Positions 9,768-18,261 of a stretch of DNA of 64,000 nt are shown here, in pieces; position 1 is the stretch's first letter; every line of letters begins with the position of its first letter. The position numbers were made by a program, and so were the translations under genes. The notes beneath the pieces are model-generated. The model was not told the DNA's origin. It searched no databases and worked only from the letters and a program-made list of their open reading frames with translations. The stretch is taken from positions 103,794 to 167,793 of the forward strand of contig JAJOZX010008796.1 in the NCBI GenBank assembly GCA_023014485.1. Direction: 5' to 3'. This DNA comes from Bathynomus jamesi. Taxonomy: Eukaryota > Arthropoda > Malacostraca > Isopoda > Cirolanidae.

Positions 9768-12134
9768 CACTGGCCAACAAAATGAAACTTTTTTTTCTCA
9801 TCACAAACATGATCACACTTTTCTTAATGCATTTGTCCCGCTGATTCCGAATCTGGTTTTATTTTGTTTCTAGCACGTAGAGTTATATAGATACACTGGT
9901 TTTGATATTTTTAAGTTTTTGATATTGCTATAAGAAAATTTATGGATGTATAGATCACACTTAGGAATGCTAAACAACAAATACATCATATACCTTATTC
10001 AATGTACTTATAAATAAAGAATATATACATTATTTTATTAAAAGCGCTGTGAGTGTGATTTCCTTTTGTAAATTTGGCCTGGATTGTCACGATACAGCAT
10101 CCAACAATGGTCCGCCATCATGCTTTCATTCCAATATCCTTGGTAGCGCTTCTCCATCATCTGAATATCTTGATGGAAGCGCTCTCCTTGCTCGTCACTC
10201 ACTGCACCAAGGTTTTCAGGAAAGAAATCTAAGTGGGAATGCAGGAAGTGAATTTTTAACGACATTCGACACTCCATTTCTTTGAAGGCATCAAGGAGGT
10301 TCTTGACTCCATCCTTATACGCAGGTGACTTGTTGCTTCCAAGAAAGTTTTCACATATCCATTTGAACGCCAGCCAAGCCTTCAATTCCAGCGGACTTAG
10401 GACTTTTTCAAATTCAGTGTCATTCAAAACCTCCCTTATTTGTGGCCCAACAAAAATTCCTTCCTTCAATTTTGCTGCAGTAACCTTCGGAAATTTCCTT
10501 GAAAGGTATTGTAACCCTTCAGAATTGACTTTACCCATTGCTTTAACAAAATTCTTCATTAAACCAAGTTTAATGTGAAGAGGTGGCAGATAGATCTTTT
10601 GGGGATCCACTAAAGGGACAGACTGGACATTGCTTATCCCTGGGACATATGTATACCTAAGTGGCCAGTCACTTTTGGTGTAATGTTCTATAGTGGCGCG
10701 ACTGTCCCACAGGCAAAGGAAACAACAAAATTTTGTGAATCCTGACTGCATACCCATAAGCATTCCTATAACTTTTAGATCTTCACAAACATTCCATTGA
10801 TGACTGTCGTATTTGATTGCCTTAAGTAGTATATCCATATTGTCATATGTCTCTTTTAGATGGACGGAATGGGCAATGGGGATGGATGGCATTATATTAC
10901 CATTATGCAAAAGAACTGCTTTCAGGCTTCTCTGCGACGAATCAATAAAGAGGCGCCACTCAGATTCCACATACGTCTGAGATATGGCTGCAAATAGTCC
11001 ATTGATATCATGGCAATAACAGAGAGGACCGTCTACTGAAAAGAATGCTGTTAATTCAAAATTCCGCTTTCGGTAGTAACTAATACGAACATTGTTCTCA
11101 AGTAAATTGTTCTCCTTTAGTCTTGAGGCGAGAAGCTCTGATTTCTCTTTAGACAGCGATAAGTCTCTAACAAGATCATTCAACTGTCCTTGGGTTAACT
11201 TTTTAGGCTCTAAATGTCTACCTTCAAAAGTGTACTCTGGTTCTGTAGATGGTCCGGAAACGCCAGTTGCACCTTCATCACTTTCCATGTCATCTATGAT
11301 AGAATCTAGCCTATCACTTGGGGGAATTGGAATGGGCAATGTTTCATCATGTTTTACTGGTCTACGTGCTGAATCCAAGTTTGGATATACAATCTGATGT
11401 TTGTTCTTGGCAGAAAACCCCATTAAGTTCACACTACAAAAATAACAGTCTTCATGATGATCTCTCGGCTCCCTCCATATCATGGGTATGGCAAATGGCA
11501 TTGAAGCTTTCTTTTTGTTAAGCCAATCACGTAATCCATTTGAACAGCCAGAACAGATTTGATGTGGCGCCCATGGTTTATCTTGGTCACCTAGATGGCA
11601 ACCAAAGTATAGCTTGTATATTTTCTTAATGTCGGTTGTAATACTTCGTCGCTGTGTTTTAGTTGTCAACTGGCCGCATACGAAACAGAACTTGTCGGGG
11701 TCATTCTTACATTGTCGAGGCATGTTGACTGACCTGAGCAAACTATAAATTAAAAAAAATGTACACCAACTTGACACAACAAGTTCTTGGACTGGACTGA
11801 TCTTTTGACACACAAAGCACGGCGTTGTTGCCTGAATCACAATGCTGCTAGACGTAAAAGCTCACACCTGAAATACATAAGATGTATAATTAAGATAATT
11901 GAAATAAATAAGATGAATAAACTAAAAAAACACAATAAAATAAACACAATCAAATGTTGAAATATTAGTATTTTGCCTATTTAAAATGGTTAAATCTGTG
12001 TAGTTATATATATGCCTTCATCTTGAAAACTATACGTGCTAGAAAAAATCTGAATGCAGTTTTGGAATCAGCGTGAAAAATGCTATCCAGCCACCACAAA
12101 TTTTACTCTGATGAAAAATCTTTGTTGACCAGTG
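9768..12134 (-). mobile_element. CACTA/EnSpm-like DNA transposon in a host exon
   Basis: A 2367-bp element ending in CACTGG on both sides (CACTGGCCAACAAA on the left, CACTGGTCAACAAA on the right in reverse complement) and flanked by 3-bp TTA direct repeats at 9765-9767 and 12135-12137. Longer subterminal inverted similarity extends inward, including GCTGATTCC and TTCTAGCACGTA in both arms over about 130 bp. It carries one long minus-strand gene. CACTG termini and 3-bp duplications fit the CMC (CACTA/EnSpm/Chapaev) superfamily; the superfamily call is inference. Confidence 0.7.
10038..11723 (-). CDS. Transposon-encoded protein with Cys-pair N terminus, probable DDE-type transposase
   Basis: 561 residues from the ATG at 11723 (MPRQCKNDPDKFCFVCG). 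The frame runs further up to 11840 but only from a GTG. It belongs to a repetitive invertebrate family of hypothetical proteins with paired Cys motifs: CFVCGQ near the start, CSGCSNGLRDWL, then CYFCSVN. The middle contains LFIDSSQRSLKAVLLHNG and FTKFCCFLCLWDSRA (a CCxxC-type insert). The C-terminal part has LPPLHIKLGLMK and EQGERFHQDI. Conserved acidic residues in LFIDSS, LWDS and the ERFHQD region could form a DDE triad, but this is inference. It fills the element with CACTGG termini, so it is the candidate transposase. No frame breaks are seen, so this copy may be young. Confidence 0.8.
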   Translation of the reverse strand: MPRQCKNDPDKFCFVCGQLTTKTQRRSITTDIKKIYKLYFGCHLGDQDKPWAPHQICSGCSNGLRDWLNKKKASMPFAIPMIWREPRDHHEDCYFCSVNLMGFSAKNKHQIVYPNLDSARRPVKHDETLPIPIPPSDRLDSIIDDMESDEGATGVSGPSTEPEYTFEGRHLEPKKLTQGQLNDLVRDLSLSKEKSELLASRLKENNLLENNVRISYYRKRNFELTAFFSVDGPLCYCHDINGLFAAISQTYVESEWRLFIDSSQRSLKAVLLHNGNIMPSIPIAHSVHLKETYDNMDILLKAIKYDSHQWNVCEDLKVIGMLMGMQSGFTKFCCFLCLWDSRATIEHYTKSDWPLRYTYVPGISNVQSVPLVDPQKIYLPPLHIKLGLMKNFVKAMGKVNSEGLQYLSRKFPKVTAAKLKEGIFVGPQIREVLNDTEFEKVLSPLELKAWLAFKWICENFLGSNKSPAYKDGVKNLLDAFKEMECRMSLKIHFLHSHLDFFPENLGAVSDEQGERFHQDIQMMEKRYQGYWNESMMADHCWMLYRDNPGQIYKRKSHSQRF

Positions 12135-12137
12135 TTA

Positions 12138-12420
12138 TCAACGTATTGTTTGAAGCCACCAGAAAGGGTATCGGAGAGTTGCGAACCTTCGTCGCATTTG
12201 TCCTTCTTCAGATAAAAACGATAACCCCGAACACGAACTGAATCAAGGGAACGTCCCTCATCTGTGATGTTTCTGCACACGATCAAAGATGTCGATCCCA
12301 AAGTAACGTTTAGTTTAAAATCAGTCCCTGAGTAAAACATGATCGTGGAAAGTTTTCCTTCGAATATTGAAGGAAAAGTCAATTTTTCCCAAGATCGTTC
12401 AGTGAAGTAATATTTCCAAC
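12138..12420 (-). CDS. 5' part of candidate exon B of the host gene, interrupted
   Basis: A minus-strand exon body with acceptor CATTTTTAG|GT at 12421/12420. It reads WKYYFTERSWEKL.., through a stretch with FKLNVTLGSTS and RVRGYRFYLKKDKCDEG, to ..GGFKQYVDN, where the CACTA-like element begins. N-x-S/T sequons (NVT, NIT) and paired Cys suggest a secreted or extracellular protein; no known domain is recognised. The acceptor is phase 1, the same as exon A. Without the insertion the exon would be 314 bases and end at 9737. Confidence 0.55.
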
Positions 12421-12637
12421 CTAAAAATGTTTTTTGAAATAATAAAAAGTTTAATTTTAAATATTTGTTTAATTAAACATTTTTATCAAATAAATATTCA
12501 CAAAAACAATTAACATTTTTATTAAAATAATCATTATTTTCCCTCTTTTAAATAAGCAAAATACATTATTTTTTTTTTTTACTTATTTTTACTTATTTAT
12601 TTATTTTTATTTACTTTTTTGCAGGAAATCCGCCATT

Positions 12638-12853
12638 TTGTCGAAACGGAAAATCATCGAAATGAAAACTATCGAAACCTAATTTAACCTCATACTCAGC
12701 CTAATCTAACTTAGCTCAGTTACGCCTAACTTAACTCAGTTAAATATAACCTTATACGAGTAAATTTAACCTAATCGCTTCTACCATAAACGTAGTAGTC
12801 TGACCTTTTAAGTTAGGTTAGATTAAGTTTCGATAATTTTCAGTTCGAAAAAA
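12638..12853. mobile_element. Small MITE-like element with terminal inverted repeats
   Basis: About 216 bp bounded by imperfect inverted repeats of roughly 30 bp: one end has ACTATCGAAACCTAATTTAA and the other, in reverse complement, has ATTATCGAAACTTAATCTAA. The inside is TTAGG-like degenerate repeat. No ORF. Ends are approximate; superfamily unknown. Confidence 0.45.
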
Positions 12854-12875
12854 AAGATTTTCTCTACTTTTGTGA

Positions 12876-12882
<7 letters not shown>

Positions 12883-12920
<38 letters not shown>
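12883..12920. repeat. (TA)n microsatellite
   Basis: A run of TA dinucleotides directly abutting the left end of the mariner-type element (which inserts at TA), so the repeat may have grown from the TA target. Confidence 0.95.
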
Positions 12921-12925
<5 letters not shown>

Positions 12926-13036
12926 TGTGTCCGTAAAATCACGGTGGGATTTTAAATAGCTATATTATTGCAACGAAACATGATAATGAGATGAAAAAAG
13001 GCAAATTGAACAACACCTCTAAAAGAATAACTTTAT

Positions 13037-13498
13037 TTAACGTAGTTCGATATGGGCTCCTCTGGTAGCCCTGCAGACATCTAGGCGGTGATTCAATTCC
13101 AGCCACACACGCCCAAGAACATCAGGAGTGACGGATGCGATAGCTTCCGTGATTCGCTCGTGCAAGTGATGAATATCCCTAATGGGTACACTGTACACGC
13201 TTTGCTTGACGTAACCCCACAAATAAAAGTCCAAAGGTGTCAGGTCCGGAGAGCGTGGAGGCCATGGCTTCCATCCTCCTCTTCCTATCCATCTCTGTGG
13301 AAATTTTTCATTAAGGAATTCTCGAACAACGTTGGCATAGTGCGGAGGAGCACCATCTTGCTGAAAGATGACATTATTGTCAATAAATTGGGGTACTGCA
13401 AAATGTTTCAACATAGCGAGGTAGTTGTGTGACGTCACAGTGGGTTCCGCGAAGAAAAATGGGACAATCACTCGATCTCGTGCTAGAGCACACCACAC
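13037..13498 (-). pseudogene. Tc1/mariner transposase fragment (DD41D-type spacing)
   Basis: C-terminal half of a DDE transposase that would cut and insert the element at TA. It has FQQDGAPPHYA with the second catalytic Asp and SPDLTPLDFYLWG with the third; 41 residues lie between them, the DD41D spacing. The first Asp and the N-terminal DNA-binding domain are missing: upstream of 13498 the frame gives way to a 34-bp tandem repeat. It ends with RATRGAHIELR at the terminal repeat. Confidence 0.8.
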
Positions 13499-13547
13499 AT
13501 TAACTTTCGGGCTATTACGCTCATGTTCAACATAGGCATGTGGACAG

Positions 13548-13640
13548 CCTAGACTAACTACGAGATAAAGGTTAAGCTTAGCCTAGACTAACTACGAGAT
13601 AAAGGTTAAGCTTAGCCTAGACTAACTACAAGATACAACT
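13548..13640. repeat. 34-bp tandem repeat, about 2.7 copies
   Basis: Units beginning CCTAGACTAACTAC start at 13548, 13582 and 13616. The array occupies the place where the N-terminal part of the mariner-type transposase should be. Confidence 0.85.
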
Positions 13641-14130
13641 TTGAGAGTTGTTCTTAAATTTGGCATTGTTTCATCTCATTATCATGTTTCGTTGCAATAA
13701 TATAGCTATTTAAAATCCCACCATGACTTTACGGACACACATCACCGCCTAGATGTCTGCAGGACTACCAGAGGAGCCCATATCGAACTACGTTAAATAA
13801 AGTTATTCTTTTAGAGTTGTTGTTCAATTTGCCTTTTTTTCATCTCATTATCATGTTTCGTTGCAATAATATAGCTATTTAAAATCCCACCATGACTTTA
13901 CGGACACACTGTATATATATATATATAATGATGGGGCTGTTTAACCTCCTTTGCAAAATCTAAGTAGGACGGAGGGAACCTAAAGCGGGTCTTTTCCGTT
14001 TGACACACATGGTTCGATTTTATTTTAAATTTCTACACAGACGTAGTTTTGCATGCCGATTACGAAAATCAGAACCATTTTTTGGAGAAATTAATAATAA
14101 AAAAGTTACAACCCTTTAAAGATTGAATTT

Positions 14131-14160
14131 TTAGGTTAGGTTAGGTTAGGTTAGGTTAGG
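14131..14160. repeat. (TTAGG)6 telomere-type repeat inside the Merlin element
   Basis: Six perfect tandem copies of the arthropod telomere unit, immediately inside the left inverted repeat and upstream of the transposase gene. Confidence 0.97.
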
Positions 14161-14311
14161 TTAAGTAAAGATTGGTTTTTCCCTATTTAAATGTTCACTA
14201 ATTTGTTATGTTGCTATGTATTGTGTTGTTATTGTAAATCTTAGTAATGTTATTTATCTTTTCCATAGGAACTAATTCAAACAATCATGAGCGATAGAGT
14301 GGACAATTTGA

Positions 14312-15073
14312 AAAGTTTCCAGTGGAACCGCCCAGTGGCGCTGCGGCAAGAAAGGTTGCAACGAATCTGTGTCAGTGAGGAAAGGAACATGGCTTGAAGG
14401 TGGTACTCTTCCGCTTTCAACCGTAGCTGTATTCATTTATTCGTGGGTCAAGGAACTAACAACTATCCGGTTTTGTGAGGAGGAGTTGGAAATTAACCAC
14501 AACACCGCTGTTGATTATAACAGCTACATGAGAGAAGTATGTGCAGAGGATATACTTCGTAACCCAGCGCAGATAGGTGGTCCTGGAACAATTGTAGAAA
14601 TTGACGAAACAGTATACTCCAGACGAAAGTACAATCGAGAAAGAGTGCTACCGGAGCAGTGGGTTTTCGGCGGTGTGTGTCGCGAGACTCGGCAGGTGTT
14701 CCTCTATGCTGTCCCATGTCGCAACCGTGAGACACTTGAAGAGTGTATCCGGGCATCGATTCTGCCAGAAACGACAATCTACAGTGACCTGTGGCGAGCC
14801 TATTCCCACATCCCACAGATACCAGGCTATAAGTTTCACCATCAAACAGTGAACCACAGTGTTGAGTTCGTCAACTCAGAAGACGGGACCCACACGCAAC
14901 AAGTTGAAAGCACATGGAACTGCCTTAAACGCTCTAATAAACGACGTTGCGGCACTCATCGTTCGATGAGCGATTCCTACCTCTGCGAGTTTATTTGGCG
15001 ACGCAGACACGAAAACTGCGACCAGTTCCAAAAAATGCTACAGTGCATCGCAACATTTAATCGAAAATATTAA
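14312..15073 (+). CDS. Merlin transposase (ISXO2-like DDE), N terminus uncertain
   Basis: Open frame from 14312 (after TGA) to the TAA at 15071-15073; no ATG opens it. It reads WRCGKKGCN (remains of a zinc ribbon), then VRKGTWLEGG, the usual entry to the transposase. The catalytic core has VEIDETVYSRRKYN (first acidic residue), IYSDLWRAYSHI (second) and the HTQQVESTWNCLKR region (third, Glu). It ends with FIWRRR. It moves the element by cut-and-paste. A 3' splice-like sequence (CTTTTCCATAG at about 14270) and an out-of-frame ATG at 14287 suggest that the true N terminus is spliced or that a one-base shift has broken it. The catalytic part is intact. Confidence 0.85.
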   Translation, partial: KVSSGTAQWRCGKKGCNESVSVRKGTWLEGGTLPLSTVAVFIYSWVKELTTIRFCEEELEINHNTAVDYNSYMREVCAEDILRNPAQIGGPGTIVEIDETVYSRRKYNRERVLPEQWVFGGVCRETRQVFLYAVPCRNRETLEECIRASILPETTIYSDLWRAYSHIPQIPGYKFHHQTVNHSVEFVNSEDGTHTQQVESTWNCLKRSNKRRCGTHRSMSDSYLCEFIWRRRHENCDQFQKMLQCIATFNRKY

Positions 15074-15267
15074 TTTGTGTTGATTTTTGTCACTAATATT
15101 AATAAAATACTTTAAAGGGTTGTAACTTTTTTATTATTAATTTCTCCAAAAATGGTTCTGATTTTCGTAATCGGCATGTAAAACTACGTCTGTGTAGAAA
15201 TTTAAAATAAAATCGAACCATGTGTGTCAAACGGAAAAGATCCCCTAAAGCTTTACATGGGATCCGA

Positions 15268-15363
15268 ACCTCGAGTCATTACATAATATAGACGCAGAAA
15301 GAGGACAGTCTCCCATCCAACTACTTCCCAGACCCAATGTCGCTTAATGTCCTAACTTTGGTC
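15268..15363 (-). repeat. 5S rRNA-like fragment (5S-derived SINE or pseudogene)
   Basis: On the minus strand from about 15355, ATTAAGCGACATTGGGTCTG is followed by GTAGTTGGATGGGAGACTG, closely following the second half of 5S rRNA (usual form TTAGTACTTGGATGGGAGAC). A GGTTCGGATCCC word follows. Only this internal part is seen, so it is a relic or a 5S-derived SINE rather than a gene. The Merlin target site lies just beside it. Confidence 0.5.
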
Positions 15364-15431
15364 AAAACTTTTATACTTCAAAACTATGCTTTAAAACTCT
15401 CTTAAATTAAGAACGAAAGTGAGAAACAAAC

Positions 15432-15824
15432 CTTCACCAAAATAGGGTTGATGCAGTTAACGAATGAATAAAGTCCTCGTACTGTTATGTTCACTCGTTC
15501 TCTGTCAGCGACGTCAAATGGAATTTGAAGAACGAATCTTCCGTCAATTTCGTTAATTTGAATGAGTGAGCTCGTGTCGTCAAATGTAAAATTCAAATAA
15601 TTCCAACCGAGACGAAGATGTCGTCCGAAGGATTACAGTATCATTCGAGGTATTAGGATTAGTCATGGTTGGTGGTTGCACGATTATTTCCAATTGATCG
15701 CAGTTAATTTTCAAGACGTCTTCGTCGGTTGAGTTTCCCCAATCGACGGGGATGAAAAATTCGATAACGAGTGTCTCAGATGGGTTCCATTGTCTTCGTA
15801 CCCCATCTTCCTTATAGCGGCAGT
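15432..15824 (-). CDS. Candidate exon A of the unidentified host gene, with a frame break
   Basis: Minus-strand exon with acceptor CTTCTTTTTCAG|AC at 15825/15824 and a possible donor GAAG|GTTTGT at 15432/15431. The phase-1 frame reads CRYKEDGVRRQWNPSETLVI.., with DWGNSTDEDVLKINCDQLEI; in the second half a different frame reads GWNYLNFTFDDTSSLIQINE.. to NCINPILVK. The switch near 15650 implies a one-base indel (decay or sequence error). Sequons (NST, NFT, NIT) and Cys resemble exon B, and the acceptor phase is the same. The donor phase does not match exon B directly, so an exon may be missing between them. Confidence 0.45.
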
Positions 15825-17210
15825 CTGAAAAAGAAGGAATGAATTAGATTCACTGCAATATTAATTAGGAAATGGGTAAATATTCGTTTTAACACGCATC
15901 TCGCTAAAGAATTGAAAGCATGTTTTTCTTATGTAATTTGATGCGTACTCTTTGAAAATGACCTTCATTTCCTTGGGAAATGTGCCGTTTTTTCAGAAAT
16001 GACTTCGAGTCATGTCTGGAAGAACGGCACATTTCCCGAGGAAACGAGCGTTGTTCATACACAAATAAATTTTGAAATAAATCGCTACATTAATTTCTTG
16101 AAAGTACCGGCTATCCTACACCGTAGACCAATCAGAGGCAAGTAATGAAATGGCGACTGATTATATCAATCGCCTATTGGCTAATTTTCAAAAACCACTT
16201 CGACTCAGTATCAGGTGTATATATATATGGGCTGGAATTCCTAATTTTACCCTTTCTTTAATAGCAAGGGACCTTTTCTGAAACTGAATAAAATTGTCTG
16301 GCGTGAGCCACAAAATCAATGAATGACCAATCGGCAAAAAAGTATAAGGTACAATTTATAATTGAAACATGGCGTCTTTTTATTAGTAATTTATACATTG
16401 ATATTTATATTATATGAAACAATTAACTGAATATTTTTAATATATACTGTAGGCCTATTGCAAACTATATTCCTATAACATTAAGGTAGCATCAATGCAA
16501 AACGACAGCTGAAAGCAGACCATTAGGCTATAATATACTTCAGCCTAGGTCTAATCTTTAAAGTTAGCGTGACTAAGCTATAATCCGTTGCTTCAAAATA
16601 TTATGCCTAAATATGAGCTTACGACTTGTACCACTATATTATGACAAGTTTTCATTATTAGTTTCGAAAGAGCAGAGGATTTACACGAGTTAAAATTGCT
16701 GCGTTCCTATAAATTTTGATAAAAAGTTGCCTTCAGTAACTTAGCCTAAATTATTTTAACGGCCATTTGATACACATTTTGTTATTTTTGGAGGGAGTGA
16801 GGGAGAGTGAATGAAGACACTGGTGATACAACGTTTAGAATTTCTACAATAGTGAAATCTGCGCATGCGTAGAACAGACAGATTGACACGGAGAATTTTA
16901 GTGTATTATTATTATTATTATTATAAGAGATTTTAAACACTAATTTCCTGAATACTTTTTCTTAAGAACAATTCTAGACTAAAACAACACTGTTGCTTTT
17001 TAAAAGTATAACACTATGTAACAAAATTTTGGAAAATTTGTGTTTATCTTATTTTTTTGGTGTTTCTTTATGATTTTGGGTGCGCTGAATTAAAAAATTC
17101 GCATTAGTTTTCTCGTGAAAACTTGTTTCTTCTGAAAACCATAATCTATTTTTTGTACCTAGTGGCTTATCAGAGAGCGAAATCACAATGAAGAGAAGGA
17201 AAAAAAAAAT
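15825..17210. other. AT-rich non-coding stretch
   Basis: No supported gene. It contains a strong hairpin at 15969-16043, short microsatellites (ATT near 16906) and otherwise unique-looking AT-rich DNA, probably intron or intergenic sequence. Confidence 0.6.
15969..16043. other. Nested inverted repeat (hairpin)
   Basis: Arms GGGAAATGTGCCGTT and AACGGCACATTTCCC pair perfectly, with flanking TTCCT/AGGAA extending the stem; inside is a second small palindrome ATGACTTCGAGTCAT. About 75 bases in all. Confidence 0.85.
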
Positions 17211-17220
17211 ATATTTCATA

Positions 17221-17312
17221 TTTAAAGATATATAATGTATATAATGTACATAATGTATATAGTGCGTATATAATGTACATAATGTATATAGTGCGTATAT
17301 AATGTATATATA
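17221..17312. repeat. AT-rich minisatellite (TATAATGTACATAATG-type)
   Basis: Overlapping copies of ATAATGTACATAATGTATAT and TAGTGCGTATATAATG repeat about three times just before the foldback element. Confidence 0.8.
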
Positions 17313-18261
17313 GGGTGATCCAGAGAAATGGGACCCAAAAGAAACCCCTGTAACTCTTAAAGTATAAGTCCTTTTATAAAATCATACGCATCATTCGAAA
17401 GAGGATAGTTACAAGTTTGTACAGGATTGTATAGGTTTTGACAATACAAGACAAGATAAGATACAAAACAAAATAAAAGTGTTAGTTAAAACTAACCCTT
17501 CAAGATGACTGCATGGACTGTGGAACAGCTGCGTTTCATAACTGAGCAATATTATGAGCATGGAAGAAGTGTAGTTTCAGCTCAAAGATCTTTCAAGACA
17601 AATTTTCAGATGTCAAAATCACCTTCTAAGAAAGTAATCCGTCGGTGTGTCAGAAATTTTACCCTAACTGGCAGCATTGGAAAAAGAAAACCAACTGGAA
17701 GAGTGCGCACAGCAAGGATAGACGAGATCATTAACAGAACTCATGAAATTGTACAGGATAATCCTAACATAAGCATCAGACGTGCTTCTCAGCTGTTAGG
17801 AGTTGGATATGGAACAACACACCGTATATTCAAGCAAAATTTAATGCTCTTTCCATATAAAATTCAAACAGTGCAACAACTAAACGATGGAGATTTCGCA
17901 CGAAGACGACAATTCTGTCAATGGATCCAACAGAAGGTAAATGACACCACCAATTTCTGACACACGACGGATTACTTTCTTAGAAGGAGATTTTGACATC
18001 TGAAAATTTGTCTTGAAAGATCTTTGAGCTGAAACTACACTTCTTCCATGATCATAATATTGCTCAGTTATGAAACGCAGCTGTTCCACAGTCCATGCAG
18101 TCATCTTGAAGGGTTAGTTTTAACTAACACTTTTATTTTGTTTTGTATCTTATCTTGTCTTGTATTGTCAAAACCTATACAATCCTGTACAAACTTGTAA
18201 CTATCCTCTTTCGAATGATGCGTATGATTTTATAAAAGGACTTATACTTTAAGAGTTACAG
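17313..18261. mobile_element. Foldback derivative of a DUF4817-type mariner
   Basis: Left arm 17350-17660 and right arm 17957-18261 are near-identical inverted copies of about 300 bp, containing the 5' UTR and first codons of the transposase on both strands. The left side keeps an outer terminus near GGGTGATCCAGAGAAATGG; the right arm stops about 40 bp short of it, at 18261. The right arm abuts the second CACTA-like gene copy. Confidence 0.8.
17505..17960 (+). pseudogene. DUF4817-type mariner transposase, N-terminal fragment
   Basis: 151 residues from an ATG at 17505: an N-terminal helix-turn-helix region (WTVEQLRFITEQYYEHGRSV), a second HTH with IRRASQLLGVGYGTTHRIF, then DFARRRQFCQWI, which normally leads into the DDE domain. 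The catalytic domain is absent because the sequence turns into the inverted copy of the start at about 17957. The same first 50 or so residues are encoded on the other strand at 18104-17957. Confidence 0.8.

Larger units (their letters stand above)
12921..13913 (-). mobile_element. Decayed Tc1/mariner-type element with duplicated ends
   Basis: The left end starts CACAGTGTGTCCGTAAAATC and the far right end (13898-13913) is its inverse, both against TA runs. An extra inverted copy of the end lies inside at about 13660-13740. The block 13743-13912 is a near-perfect inverted copy of 12921-13090, including the last codons of the transposase. The arrangement looks like two overlapping or rearranged copies. 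Confidence 0.7.
13987..15243 (+). mobile_element. Full-length Merlin (IS1016-like) DNA transposon
   Basis: A 1257-bp element with long terminal inverted repeats: left 13987-14121 and right 15110-15243, about 135 bp, differing by a few substitutions and one indel. The ends read GGGTCTTTTCCG and GGATCTTTTCCG. An exact 8-bp direct repeat, CCTAAAGC, flanks it at 13979-13986 and 15244-15251. Long inverted repeats, 8-bp duplications and an ISXO2-like transposase fit Merlin. Confidence 0.92.

Noticed and set aside
14131..14160. True telomere
   Set aside because: Only six units, internal to a transposon with long flanks on both sides; it is interstitial.
15268..15363. Functional 5S rRNA gene
   Set aside because: Only the second half is recognisable and the flanks do not complete the 5S sequence.
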